A stretch of 47,741 nucleotides of DNA from assembly GCA_964436125.1 (NCBI GenBank), contig CAYTBT010000025.1:1-47741 (forward strand), in the 5' to 3' direction. Every line of letters begins with the position of its first letter. Position 1 is the stretch's first letter. Below are positions 25,317 to 34,971 of this stretch, in pieces. The notes beneath the pieces were generated by a model, which saw only the letters and a program-made list of their open reading frames with translations, had not been told where the DNA came from and searched no databases. The DNA comes from CAYRFF01 sp964436125 (GTDB taxonomy: Bacteria; Bacteroidota; Bacteroidia; Chitinophagales; Saprospiraceae). The position numbers and the translations under genes are program-made.

Positions 25317-26930
25317 TTACCGTGCCTTCTTCCTTTCTATATTAGCACCTACAAATGCCGTAAACAAGGGATGCGGCTTTACTACTCTGCTCTTCAATTC
25401 AGGATGAAATTGAACTCCTACAAACCACGGATGCTCCTTAACCTCAATTATTTCCACCAAGTCCGCTTCCGGATTAACACCTGAAATAATCAAGCCGGCC
25501 TCCTCAAGGATATCGCGATATTCATTATTGAATTCATAGCGATGCCTGTGACGCTCGCTGATGCGTGAAGCACTATAAGCTTGAGCTGCCAACGTACCTT
25601 CTTTAATCTCACAATCATAAGCTCCTAGACGCATTGTGCCGCCTTTCTTTATAATGCGTTTCTGTTCAGGCATGAGGTCAATTACCTTATTTGCCGCCGA
25701 AGGATGCGTCTCAGCACTATGAGCATCATCTATATTGGCAACGTTCTGTGCATATTCAACAACCGCACATTGCATGCCCAGGCAGATCCCCAGGAAAGGA
25801 ATTTTATTTTCTCTGACGTACTTTATCGCTTTCAACTTCCCTTCCACACCACGCTCACCGAATCCCGGTGCAATAAGCAAGCCGTCGTATTTATCCAGAT
25901 CCTCCAAGTCATAGGATTCCTTCTCCAATGATTCTGAATGTAGTGGTTCTACAATAACATGGCATTCATTTTCTGCTCCCGCATGCACAAATGCCTCATA
26001 AATGCTCTTATAGGCATCTTGTAGTTCATTATACTTCCCAACAAGTGCAATTTTTACTTCATGTGTGGGATTCTTGAGCCTACCGAGGAATTCCTTCCAT
26101 TTATGTAATTGAGGTGCATGTGGAGATTCAATCCCCATCTTCTCGAGGATAATATTATCGAGATTCTCCTTCAGCATAAGCAAGGGTACATCGTAAATTG
26201 TTTCCGCATCAATTGCCTCAATAACACTGTTTTTCTCCACGTTGCAGAATAGAGCAAGCTTCTCTTTAATCTCATCTGTCAGAGGATACTCTGTACGGCA
26301 TACGAGAACTTCAGGTTGAACACCGGAAGTCAATAATTCCTTGACAGAATGCTGTGTAGGCTTCGTTTTTAACTCCTTGGCTGCAGAGAGAAAAGGAATT
26401 AAGGTCAGGTGTATAACGAGGCAATTGGATTTCCCGATATCATTCCTTAATTGACGCAATGCCTCTATATACGGCAAGCTTTCAATGTCGCCGACAGTTC
26501 CGCCGAGTTCAGTAATAATAATATCGTAATCATCTGATTCTGATAGCAATTGAGCTCGATGCTTAATCTCATCTGTAATATGTGGTATAACCTGAACAGT
26601 TTTCCCCAGATATAGTCCTTGCCTTTCTTTATCGATAACCGATTGATACACGCGTCCGGTCGTCACATTATTGGCTTGTGAGGTAGATACATTCAGAAAT
26701 CGTTCATAATGCCCCAGATCGAGATCTGTCTCAGCACCATCGTCAGTTACATAACATTCACCGTGTTCATACGGGTTTAAAGTGCCTGGATCCACATTAA
26801 TATATGGGTCAAATTTTTGTATTGTTACTGATAAACCGCGAGATTGAAGTAGTTTCCCCAGTGATGCTGATATTATCCCTTTCCCAAGCGAAGAAGTTAC
26901 GCCGCCCGTAACAAATATATACTTAGTCAT
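25317..26930 (-). CDS. pyrG: CTP synthase
   Basis: A 537-residue PyrG, which aminates UTP to CTP using glutamine and ATP. The N-terminal amidoligase domain starts with KYIFVTGGVTSSLGKGI and includes the P-loop-like site and DPYINVDPGTLNP. The C-terminal class I glutaminase (from about 290) has the nucleophile in LGICLGMQCAVVEYA and the partner His/Glu in GVQFHPELKSR. It is full length. A good -7 element lies 32 bases upstream of the ATG. It leads a likely two-gene unit with the SpoU methyltransferase. Confidence 0.97.
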   Translation of the reverse strand: MTKYIFVTGGVTSSLGKGIISASLGKLLQSRGLSVTIQKFDPYINVDPGTLNPYEHGECYVTDDGAETDLDLGHYERFLNVSTSQANNVTTGRVYQSVIDKERQGLYLGKTVQVIPHITDEIKHRAQLLSESDDYDIIITELGGTVGDIESLPYIEALRQLRNDIGKSNCLVIHLTLIPFLSAAKELKTKPTQHSVKELLTSGVQPEVLVCRTEYPLTDEIKEKLALFCNVEKNSVIEAIDAETIYDVPLLMLKENLDNIILEKMGIESPHAPQLHKWKEFLGRLKNPTHEVKIALVGKYNELQDAYKSIYEAFVHAGAENECHVIVEPLHSESLEKESYDLEDLDKYDGLLIAPGFGERGVEGKLKAIKYVRENKIPFLGICLGMQCAVVEYAQNVANIDDAHSAETHPSAANKVIDLMPEQKRIIKKGGTMRLGAYDCEIKEGTLAAQAYSASRISERHRHRYEFNNEYRDILEEAGLIISGVNPEADLVEIIEVKEHPWFVGVQFHPELKSRVVKPHPLFTAFVGANIERKKAR

Positions 26931-26961
26931 ACGCTCTTTTCAATTGAATTGTTACGGAACA

Positions 26962-26969
26962 CAAAGGTA
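26962..26969 (-). promoter_or_regulatory. pyrG promoter, -7 element
   Basis: On the minus strand this reads TACCTTTG, an exact match to the Bacteroidota -7 consensus, giving a predicted leader of about 25 bases before the pyrG ATG. The -33 region is AT-rich without a clear TTG. Confidence 0.6.
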
Positions 26970-27278
26970 GTAATTCTCTGCTAAGAATTCAGCTTTTCTT
27001 CAATTTGCTGCAAAATAATTCCGGCTGAGGCCGACATTTGCGGAAGCTAAGCATAAAGTGGATGCATTTAACTCAATTCATCCCATACCCATATCGGATT
27101 TTCTCTACTCCACACATAGTCTGAACAGCATTTCAGAGAATAATCAGCACAGAAGGAACAATGTGAACTATAAATTCCTTTAATTTGCAAGCTGTAACAC
27201 ATTGACCGATATTCTCGTTTTACCTATATCGGACTCAATCAACGGAAATTTTCTGATGAAATTTAAATCATACGATAG
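26970..27278. other. Intergenic gap between divergent pyrG and lipoprotein 1
   Basis: About 310 bases without a gene. Contains GACATTTGCGGAAGC at 27034-27048, a motif shared with two other intergenic regions (34005-34017, 42588-42600). No clear promoter for the lipoprotein gene is seen. Confidence 0.4.
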
Positions 27279-28691
27279 ATGAGACAAGGCAAGATACTGA
27301 TATATTTTCTTATTCTCCCATTGCTCTTTAATGCGTGCAATAATGAGCCGATTGACGACAATGCTCAGGTAAATACTTCTACCTTATATATTGAAAGTAC
27401 ATATAATACAGAGTGTAACGGGAATACGCTTACGGTTACAGATGTTACGGTATTGGATCGGGGTGAAGGAACGGGAACGACTACCTGGACCAATAACAAA
27501 ACCTATATTCTCGAGGGCCTTGTCTATGTCAATAAAGGGCAGACCTTAACTATCGAGCCAGGAACAGTAATCAAGGCAAAGACCGGGCGTGGTCAGCATA
27601 TTTCAGCGCTTATCGTTGCACGCGGCGGCAAAATTATAGCAAAAGGTACCGCTGATGCACCGATTGTCTTCACGACAGATGTCGATAATATTTACAGCAG
27701 TCCGGGTGGCTATTGCGATGAATCAGCATTAACAGCAAGCTCCAAGGGACTATGGGGCGGGATCGTCATCCTAGGGAACTCTAGTATATCAACTGAAACC
27801 GGTGAAGCGCGACTTCCGGGCTTGCTGCAAAAAGAAAAGCGCGCCGTTTATGGCGGAGACGATTATGAGGACAACTCGGGAATCCTTCAATATGTCTCTA
27901 TCCGTCATGCCGGTGCTGAATACTTGAATAATTATGATGGTGCCGGGCTTATTCTTGCCGGTGTAGGCAGCAAAACACAGATTGATCATATTGAAATTTA
28001 TGCGAGCCAGGATGATGGATTGCAAATCTATGGTGGCATGGTTAATACGAGGTATATCGTATCGGCCTACAGTGCCGACGATGGCCTCGATTATACTGAA
28101 GGATGGAGAGGTCAGAACCAGTATTGGTTGATATATCAGTCCAAAAACGGGGATTGTGGCATTGAATCTGATGGCCGTGGAAAAGAACTCTGTTCCTTCT
28201 GCTCACCATACTCAGTTCCCTTCATTTTAAATGCTACAGTCATCGGAAATGGGGCGCGTTCCGTGGCAAGTTTTAAGCATAACGGCGGTGGAGAATTTTT
28301 CAACTCTGTTTTCCTTAATTTTAAAAATGGTATTGATATTAATTACGATGGTTCAGAAGTCGATGCTTATACTCGATGGACGCAAAAAGACCTTATTGTA
28401 AAGAGCAATATAATGGATGAGATTCCACTCCCACTTTTTGCCCTAGACAATAATTCCTCCGGCGATGCTTCCGCAATTGCAGACAGCCTAAACACAGCCC
28501 TTTCTGACTTGAATTACTATGGTGATCCCGGTATTGAAAATCTCGTTCCTGTGGTCGGTAGTAAGGCGGACCAAGCGGGTCATCAATTTACAGAGCTAGG
28601 CATTATCCAAAACGAAGATTATAAAGGTGCATTTAAAACCGGAAGTAGCCCATGGTTCATAGGCTGGACCAAGCTCGGAAAGGAATTTTGA
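27279..28691 (+). CDS. Beta-helix surface-type lipoprotein, paralogue 1
   Basis: A 470-residue predicted lipoprotein: signal peptide MRQGKILIYFLILPLLFNAC with the lipidated Cys20. The mature part looks like a right-handed parallel beta-helix with repeated short strands and turns (KGQTLTIEPGTVIKAK, SALIVARGGKIIAKG, GLWGGIVILGNSSI, DDGLQIYGGMVNTRYIVSAYSADDGLDY). It begins with a TTTWTNNKTYILEG motif and ends with SPWFIGWTKLG. It shares with paralogue 2 two single cysteines (TEC and YCDES) and a CxxC (CSFC). Paralogue 2 and a TonB receptor follow in the same direction. The family is widespread in Bacteroidota beside TonB receptors; the ligand is unknown. A partner role in uptake is inferred from location. 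Confidence 0.8.
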   Translation: MRQGKILIYFLILPLLFNACNNEPIDDNAQVNTSTLYIESTYNTECNGNTLTVTDVTVLDRGEGTGTTTWTNNKTYILEGLVYVNKGQTLTIEPGTVIKAKTGRGQHISALIVARGGKIIAKGTADAPIVFTTDVDNIYSSPGGYCDESALTASSKGLWGGIVILGNSSISTETGEARLPGLLQKEKRAVYGGDDYEDNSGILQYVSIRHAGAEYLNNYDGAGLILAGVGSKTQIDHIEIYASQDDGLQIYGGMVNTRYIVSAYSADDGLDYTEGWRGQNQYWLIYQSKNGDCGIESDGRGKELCSFCSPYSVPFILNATVIGNGARSVASFKHNGGGEFFNSVFLNFKNGIDINYDGSEVDAYTRWTQKDLIVKSNIMDEIPLPLFALDNNSSGDASAIADSLNTALSDLNYYGDPGIENLVPVVGSKADQAGHQFTELGIIQNEDYKGAFKTGSSPWFIGWTKLGKEF

Positions 28692-29144
28692 TTCGACTTT
28701 TTTACATAGGGCCCTATTCCCCACCTTTCTCTTACGAAGGAAAAGGAGCTGATTTGTGTAAATCTATTTTAGGACGAGGCATGCCTTAAAAAGGTAAAAT
28801 ATGCATTGCTTCATAGGTGTAGATTAGACTCGTGCTGATTCTTTATACTATTCTAGCTCACCTGAAAAGCCTCCTTTTCTATATACCGCTATTGGATACA
28901 AGCGTTCTGGCCTACCTTCTCCTCATATTCACGGGATAATCGACGATTCACCTCTAGCCTGTCGGCAAAAAACAAGCCTCACTTGAAAAGATTTCTTTCC
29001 CTTAATTAATCGGCTTAACCTTCTCATAACATAGCATTGCTTTACTTAACATTTACTTAATCCTCAGGTAACTTTTACATAATATTGTCTTCTTTCCTTT
29101 GTGGTATGAAATCAAAAACCAAAAAGAAACAAAAAAAGACATTT
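28692..29144. other. Spacer between the two lipoprotein genes
   Basis: About 450 bases with no gene. There is no clear terminator for the first lipoprotein. TTCCTTTG at 29094-29101 is one base off the Bacteroidota -7 consensus and would start transcription near 29108, which supports the downstream start codon at 29145 over the ATGs at 29085 and 29106. Confidence 0.45.
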
Positions 29145-30566
29145 ATGAAAAAGTACAACTTAGTATTAATTGCCCTAGTAGGCATCACATTCATGCTTCT
29201 CAGTTCTTGTAAGAAAGAAGAGATAGACAAGAATCCGGATGGAGGAAAAACAGAGACAGCGACACTTTATCAAGAAGAACAATTTACCACTGAATGCGGC
29301 GGCGTAGAAAGGACGTTCACGGAGGTCACGGTCATCGACCGAGGAGAAGGCACCGGTACAACAACATGGACCAATGACAAGACATACATCCTTGACGGAT
29401 TTGTCTTCGTCAATAAAGGTCAGACGCTGACAATTGAGCCAGGCACAGTAATCAAGGGAAAATCAGGTCAGGGAGAGAATGCTTCAGCATTAATCGTTGC
29501 ACGTGGTGCCAAGATCATTGCCAGAGGCACATCAACTAAGCCGATTATCTTCACCTCTGAGGCTGATAAAATATACAGTAATGTGCAAGGTATATGCAAT
29601 GAATCGTCTCTCGGAAAAGAAGCCAAAGGGCTCTGGGGCGGATTAATTATCCTCGGAAATTCAAGCATTGCCAAGGCTACAACTGAAAGCGTTGTTGAAG
29701 GCATTCCCACTTCAGAAACCCGCGGTCTATATGGTGGAGATGAAGAAGACGACAATTCCGGTGTCCTTAGTTACGTTTCCATAAGACATGGTGGCTCCAA
29801 TATCGGGGCAGGAAATGAAATCAACGGCCTCACACTTGCTGCAGTAGGTTCTGAGACAGAGATTGACCACGTTGAAGTATTTGCAAACCAAGATGATGGT
29901 ATAGAGTTTTTCGGTGGAACAGTCAATACTTCGTATCTCGTCTCTGCTTTCTGCGGCGATGATGGCATTGATTATGATGAAGGTTGGCGAGGAAACAATC
30001 AATTCTGGCTAGTTTATCAATTAAGCACCGGTGACAGAGGCGGTGAACACGATGGTGGGAATTCAGATTGTGAAGCTTGTAAACCCTACTCTATCCCACT
30101 TATTGCCAATGCAACTTTCATCGGCAACGGATCCAATAAAGCGCTCTCCTTCAGGGATAATGCCGGGGGAAAATACTTCAATTCCGTCTTCCATAATTAT
30201 CAAGAAGGCGTGGATATAGAATATCTCGGTGAAGCAGATTCATACCGACAATGGCAAGAAGAAAACCTGAGATTCGAAGGCAATATCTTAAGCAATGTTT
30301 CCACACATCACTTTGTCTTGAATAATGCTACTGCTGATGATGTCACAGAGCAGCAAGCACTCCTTACAAGATACTTTAAAAAACACAATTACGCGGATTC
30401 CCTAGAGCTCAATGGTGTCGTACCTAATAGTGGCAGTATCGCCGACAATGCAGGCAAGGTTCTAGATGTAGAGTTCATTGAAAACGTTCCATATAAAGGC
30501 GCATTTAAAGCCGGGGTAACTCCATGGTTTATCGGCTGGACCAAGCTCGGAACTATCTATCAGTAA
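29145..30566 (+). CDS. Beta-helix surface-type lipoprotein, paralogue 2
   Basis: A 473-residue lipoprotein from the ATG at 29145, chosen because a proper signal peptide starts there (MKKYNLVLIALVGITFMLLSSC, lipidated Cys22); upstream ATGs add only a Lys-rich tail. The residues after the Cys are KKEEID, which fits the K-(D/E)-(D/E) surface-export signal described for Bacteroidota lipoproteins, so it is probably on the cell surface. The rest parallels paralogue 1: TTTWTNDKTYILDG, EPGTVIKGK, GLWGGLIILGNSSI, NQDDGIEFFGGTVNTSYLVSAFCGDDGIDY, and a terminal PWFIGWTKLG. Cysteines TEC, ICNES and CEAC match those of paralogue 1, and one extra Cys occurs in FCGDD. Followed by a terminator and the TonB receptor. 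Confidence 0.82.
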   Translation: MKKYNLVLIALVGITFMLLSSCKKEEIDKNPDGGKTETATLYQEEQFTTECGGVERTFTEVTVIDRGEGTGTTTWTNDKTYILDGFVFVNKGQTLTIEPGTVIKGKSGQGENASALIVARGAKIIARGTSTKPIIFTSEADKIYSNVQGICNESSLGKEAKGLWGGLIILGNSSIAKATTESVVEGIPTSETRGLYGGDEEDDNSGVLSYVSIRHGGSNIGAGNEINGLTLAAVGSETEIDHVEVFANQDDGIEFFGGTVNTSYLVSAFCGDDGIDYDEGWRGNNQFWLVYQLSTGDRGGEHDGGNSDCEACKPYSIPLIANATFIGNGSNKALSFRDNAGGKYFNSVFHNYQEGVDIEYLGEADSYRQWQEENLRFEGNILSNVSTHHFVLNNATADDVTEQQALLTRYFKKHNYADSLELNGVVPNSGSIADNAGKVLDVEFIENVPYKGAFKAGVTPWFIGWTKLGTIYQ

Positions 30567-30590
30567 TCAAAGGAGTTTCATATTGCAACC

Positions 30591-30625
30591 GGGAAGGTGT
30601 AACAATTATACACCTTTCCATTTTT
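30591..30625 (+). terminator. Terminator between lipoprotein 2 and the TonB receptor
   Basis: GGGAAGGTGTA (30591-30601) pairs with TACACCTTTCC (30609-30619) with one G-U pair and a 7-base loop, then five T. It lies 25 bases after the lipoprotein stop and would separate or attenuate receptor transcription. Confidence 0.8.
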
Positions 30626-30731
30626 CGGCCTATCCTCAAGCCATATCTCATTGTTTCCGCGTTGCACGGTATGCATTCTAGCAACCAGCTATCGCAGAAA
30701 ATCCATATTTAAGCTAAAAATTCACCCAATA

Positions 30732-33560
30732 ATGAAGAACATAAAATTATACTGTATCAAACTATTTCTACTCAGTGTCACAATGGTATTAGCTTCCGCA
30801 AATATTTTTGCGCAGGCTAGTATTTCCGGTACTATCTGCGATGATTCAGGCATGAGTGTCATCGGGGCAACCGTAACAGTTCTGAATTCCGATATAAGCA
30901 CTGTTACCGACAGCGATGGCCATTTCAATATCGCAGATCTCCCATCAGGAACCTATACTATCGTATGCAAATCACCGATATTCAAGGAAAAACGAGTCGG
31001 AGGAATACATCTTACCGAAAAAGCCAATGTACAACTCGATACAATAAGCTTGACAATCAATCCTATCATGATTGACCAAGTGACCGTTACTGCCAGACAA
31101 TTTCACAATAGCATTATTGCAATCCAAAGCTTAAAAAAAAGCAGCTTTAAAACTCTTGATGCTATATCTAGTGAGCTAATCTCGAGGAGAGGTGATGGAA
31201 CCGCCGCTGCTGCAATGAAAAGGGTAACAGGGGTTTCTGTAATCGATGGAAGATATATTTATATCCGTGGACTAGGCAATAGATACACAAGAACAACTTT
31301 AAACACCGCAGGAATCCCCGGCTTAAATCCCAATAAGAATACAATTCAAATGGACATTTTCCCTTCCCGGCTAATCGACAATATCATCGTCTATAAAAAC
31401 TTCTCCCCTGAGCTACCGGGAAACTTTTCAGGCGGACTCATAAATATCACAACCAAGGATTTTCCGGAGAAGGAGATATTCCGAGCTTCGCTCGGAATAT
31501 CTTATAACCCACAAGTTAATTTAAATCCATCATTTCTCACTTACAGAGGAAGTGCTACTGACTGGCTTGCCTATGACAATGGCTTACGGAACCTCCCTAC
31601 TGCTTTACAACATCTACCTTCATACACCGAAGCCTTAAGCAATAAAAAGAGCGCAGATCAATTGAGGAGTACCATCCTGGACTTGAATGAAAACCTCGTC
31701 CCATACCGGACTGTTAAACCATTAAACTACAAGGTCGGCTTGAGCTACGGAAATAATATCCGATTCTTGAGTAAGGACTTCGGTTATTTAATCGGTCTTC
31801 ATTACGGACGTAACTACTCCGGCTATAAGAACGGCTCCACCGCAAGGCAATCACTTACTATTCCGGGAGCGGATCAACTTGTCATTCATCGCAATCTCAT
31901 AGATAATTATTATAGTGATGAAGTACTTATCGGCGGACTCATAAATACGAGCATCCGCTTCAATGACAAGCACCGACTATCTCTACGCCTTATGCACAAC
32001 AGAACTGGCACTTCAAGTACGCGATATCAAGAAGGACTTGTCCTCGCCATCTCCGGTGATACGTATCAAGAAAGGACTTTAAACTATGCCGCAAGAAGTC
32101 TCAGCACGGTACAATTACAAGGGCAACATCAAATCACCAAGAATACAGAAATTAAATGGATAAGCTCCTTCTCCCAAGCAAGGCTCGATCAACCAGATCT
32201 ACGCTTCATCAACAATGTGTACAACATTCACGAGAATACCGGTGATACGACTTACTTTATCGACGCCTCAGAAGATAGGCTGCCTACACGTTTCTACCGC
32301 AGTATGCAAGAATCTCATTCCGACAATCAGTTAAATATGATTACGAGTATCCAGAGTGGCAACAGAGGTGATATTACCTTGAAATATGGCTTAGCTTATG
32401 TCCACAAATCCAGAAAATTCAGAGATTCACTATTCATGTATTCTGAGGGTGGCAATGCCGCCGATTTTTCAGATTATATCACGCCTAATAATGCCTTCAG
32501 TTCCGAGAACCCCGGCGGAGTATATATCTTCTCCGGAACCGAAGATAGAAATCAATATAATTCTAGAATGCAGATATTCAGCACTTACGGTATGGCACAA
32601 ATTCCATTAAGTGATCGACTGAAAGCAATGGTAGGAGCCCGTATAGAGTTCACGAGATTGGATTTTCAATCATTCGTAAAGAAATTTGATGGAAATCAAG
32701 TGCCGGAAGAAAGGCTCCTTCATCAATACGATATCTTACCCGCAATAAGCTTAATTTATGAACTCATTCCTGACAAAATGAACCTCCGCATCAATGCCGC
32801 CTCAACGGTAGCTCGCCCTTCATTCCGTGAGATTTCCAGCATCGCTATGTTTGAACCTATACGCAATGTCATTATCATGGGAAATGAAGATTTAAAAATT
32901 ACAAATATTATAAACACAGACATCCGGTGGGAATATTTTATCGGATCGGAGGAATTGCTCTCCTTAAGTGCATTTTATAAACATTTTAAAAACCCCATTG
33001 AGCTCGTCATTGACCCCAAGAGTGATAAGCAACTCAATTATATGAATGTGGAGAGTGGAGAAGTCTATGGTATGGAGATAGAATTAAGGAAAAAGCTTGA
33101 CTTTATCCCCTACGGAAAGAATTTTACACTGGGAGCAAATTATACTTATGTGTACTCCGCAGTAGCGATTCCTGAAGAAGAACTCGAGAAAAAACGACGA
33201 CTCGATCCCGATTTCCCCGCAATAAGGCCGATGTATGGTCAATCACCGTATATCGTCAATGCTTTCATCAGTTACAAAAACGAGAAAACTGAATTAAGCT
33301 TGAGCTACAATGTACAAGGCCCTCGCCTTCTCATCGTTTCTTATGATAATACTCCCGACCTATATGAGCAAGCTTTTCACAGCCTGAATTGTAAGCTGTC
33401 CCATAAGCTCTCCAATGGCTGGGCTATCAGCCTCGGGATTAAAAACATCTTAAATGATGTACGCGAAGAGGCTCAGATTTACCTCGGCAGGAAATATACT
33501 TATCACGCTTATCGTGCAGGAAGAACTTATTGCGTAGGGCTTAATTACAGCTTAGAATAA
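30732..33560 (+). CDS. TonB-dependent outer-membrane receptor with CarboxypepD_reg-like domain
   Basis: A 942-residue receptor from the ATG at 30732, where the signal peptide begins (MKNIKLYCIKLFLL...IFAQ); the open frame extends 27 codons further but without a signal. An N-terminal CarboxypepD_reg-like domain (SISGTICDDSGMSVIGATV...DSDGHFNIADLPSGTYTI, about 27-115) is followed by the plug (VTVTARQ, RRGDGTAAAAMKRVTGVSVIDGRYIYIRGLGNRY, NTIQMDIFPSRLIDNIIVYKNF, about 118-250) and a 22-strand barrel ending in YCVGLNYSLE. The YIRGLGxRY plug type is often found beside beta-helix lipoproteins in Bacteroidota. It imports an unknown ligand using TonB-ExbBD energy. No SusD-type partner is present; the two lipoproteins may take that place. 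Confidence 0.9.
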   Translation: MKNIKLYCIKLFLLSVTMVLASANIFAQASISGTICDDSGMSVIGATVTVLNSDISTVTDSDGHFNIADLPSGTYTIVCKSPIFKEKRVGGIHLTEKANVQLDTISLTINPIMIDQVTVTARQFHNSIIAIQSLKKSSFKTLDAISSELISRRGDGTAAAAMKRVTGVSVIDGRYIYIRGLGNRYTRTTLNTAGIPGLNPNKNTIQMDIFPSRLIDNIIVYKNFSPELPGNFSGGLINITTKDFPEKEIFRASLGISYNPQVNLNPSFLTYRGSATDWLAYDNGLRNLPTALQHLPSYTEALSNKKSADQLRSTILDLNENLVPYRTVKPLNYKVGLSYGNNIRFLSKDFGYLIGLHYGRNYSGYKNGSTARQSLTIPGADQLVIHRNLIDNYYSDEVLIGGLINTSIRFNDKHRLSLRLMHNRTGTSSTRYQEGLVLAISGDTYQERTLNYAARSLSTVQLQGQHQITKNTEIKWISSFSQARLDQPDLRFINNVYNIHENTGDTTYFIDASEDRLPTRFYRSMQESHSDNQLNMITSIQSGNRGDITLKYGLAYVHKSRKFRDSLFMYSEGGNAADFSDYITPNNAFSSENPGGVYIFSGTEDRNQYNSRMQIFSTYGMAQIPLSDRLKAMVGARIEFTRLDFQSFVKKFDGNQVPEERLLHQYDILPAISLIYELIPDKMNLRINAASTVARPSFREISSIAMFEPIRNVIIMGNEDLKITNIINTDIRWEYFIGSEELLSLSAFYKHFKNPIELVIDPKSDKQLNYMNVESGEVYGMEIELRKKLDFIPYGKNFTLGANYTYVYSAVAIPEEELEKKRRLDPDFPAIRPMYGQSPYIVNAFISYKNEKTELSLSYNVQGPRLLIVSYDNTPDLYEQAFHSLNCKLSHKLSNGWAISLGIKNILNDVREEAQIYLGRKYTYHAYRAGRTYCVGLNYSLE

Positions 33561-33608
33561 AACCATGATAAAAAGATGAATTCTTCAATTAGGTGGATAT
33601 GGTTCGAC

Positions 33609-33643
33609 GCCACATCGGTCAATTATATCGATGTGGCTTTTTT
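33609..33643 (+). terminator. Terminator of the TonB receptor gene
   Basis: GCCACATCG (33609-33617) pairs perfectly with CGATGTGGC (33629-33637) around an 11-base loop, followed by six T. It lies about 50 bases after the receptor stop. Confidence 0.88.
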
Positions 33644-34101
33644 ATCATCAGGTCTCTATAGATCGCCGACTTATCTTCCGGCTATATTGTGCGACTACGC
33701 CTTCATGGTGAGATTAACAATAATGCCATAACACGCTTGATAGTTCAGATAAGGATTTCCCTTTCAAATCGATATAAGGTACTATATAAAAAGTGATTTA
33801 TGATAAATAATTGCATACGTTTATGCTTCAATTTATCTGTGTAGAACTACATAAGTCTTAAAAACATTCTGACGTATCCTGGCTGCTTGTATGCTGCTAC
33901 TCAGATTACAGCAGTCATTTATCAAGGAATTCAATGGAATTGCACCCAAAAGTATATCAGAACAGATAGAATAGCGAGAAAAAAGGGAATTGCTGCAGAA
34001 AAGACATTTGCGGAAGCAAAAAGAATAAGTCCATAAAACGCAAGCAACAGAATAAAACCTGAATTCGTTTAGAAAGTGTTTTATATCTGAATGAAAAAAC
34101 G
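33644..34101. other. Intergenic gap before bamD
   Basis: About 460 bases with no gene on either strand. It contains GACATTTGCGGAAGC (34003-34017), identical over 15 bases to the motif near 27034, and the bamD promoter at its right end. Confidence 0.4.
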
Positions 34102-34109
34102 TACCTTTG
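34102..34109 (+). promoter_or_regulatory. bamD operon promoter, -7 element
   Basis: TACCTTTG is an exact match to the Bacteroidota -7 consensus, with TGTTTT (34077-34082) at about the right distance as a -33 element. It ends only 7 bases before the bamD ATG, so the mRNA may be leaderless or nearly so. Confidence 0.65.
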
Positions 34110-34116
34110 CAGCTTT

Positions 34117-34971
34117 ATGAGAATCACTGGAGGGAATTTATCCATTTACGTAACGATATTATTGCTGGGCAGCATGTTCCTTGTGAGTTCATGCAAGTCG
34201 GAATTTGAAAAGTTGCGCGCGAGTGGAAACACCCAGAAAATATACAAGGCGGCCAATAAATATTATGACGAGGGGAAGTTTCTGCAAGCACAGACCTTGT
34301 ACGAGCTTGTTCTGAATAATTATAAAGGAAAGGCGGAGGCTGAGGAGCTTTATTTTAAATATGCCTATACGCATTATTATCTGTATGAGTATATTCTGGC
34401 ATCGTATTATTTTAAGCAATATGCCAATACATTTGCGACCTCTCCACACAGAGAAGAGGCATTGTATATGACAGCTTATTGCAACTATAAACTATCGCCC
34501 AATTATCGTCTCGATCAGCAATACACACACGATGCAATTGATGCGTTTCAACTCTTTGTAAATACATTTCCCAATAGTTCCAGGCTAGAAAAATGCAATG
34601 AGTTAATCGACGAGCTGAGGAAAAAGCTTGAAACTAAAGCGATTGCAGCTGCACAATTGTATTATGACATGGAGGATTACTTGTCCGCGGTAAAATCATT
34701 TGAGCACGTATTGCAAGATTTCCCCGAGACCAATGATGAAGAAGATATTCGTTTCAAAATGGTAATGGCGCAATACCAGCTCACAAAGAAAAGTGTGTAT
34801 AGTAAAAAAGAAGAACGTGCTAGAGAAGTTCTTACGCTCTACGAAATATTCATGGACAAATATCCGAAGAGTGCACAGGTAAAAGATTTAAACAATATCA
34901 AGGAAAAGACCTTAAAAATAATAAAAGACTTAGAAAATGACAGATATAAAATCACGAGTTCAAGATCTTGA
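34117..34971 (+). CDS. bamD: Outer-membrane protein assembly lipoprotein BamD
   Basis: A 284-residue BamD, the essential lipoprotein of the BAM complex that helps BamA insert barrels. The signal peptide ends in LVSSC with the lipidated Cys near residue 26, followed by SEFEKL. TPR-type helical repeats follow (KIYKAANKYYDEGKFLQAQTLYELVL, YFKYAYTHYYLYEYILASYYFKQYANTF, AAQLYYDMEDYLSAVKSFEHVLQDFP). The length is typical. No other ATG gives a signal peptide, so the start is secure even though the promoter is almost adjacent. Its end overlaps rpoZ by 35 bases, and it leads the rpoZ-coaBC-DUF4835-purN-SPOR operon. Confidence 0.94.
   Translation: MRITGGNLSIYVTILLLGSMFLVSSCKSEFEKLRASGNTQKIYKAANKYYDEGKFLQAQTLYELVLNNYKGKAEAEELYFKYAYTHYYLYEYILASYYFKQYANTFATSPHREEALYMTAYCNYKLSPNYRLDQQYTHDAIDAFQLFVNTFPNSSRLEKCNELIDELRKKLETKAIAAAQLYYDMEDYLSAVKSFEHVLQDFPETNDEEDIRFKMVMAQYQLTKKSVYSKKEERAREVLTLYEIFMDKYPKSAQVKDLNNIKEKTLKIIKDLENDRYKITSSRS

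Noticed and set aside
33601..33643. tRNA gene, because of GGTTCGA at 33601-33607
   Set aside because: No acceptor, D or anticodon arms could be built; the sequence is the start of the TonB-receptor terminator.
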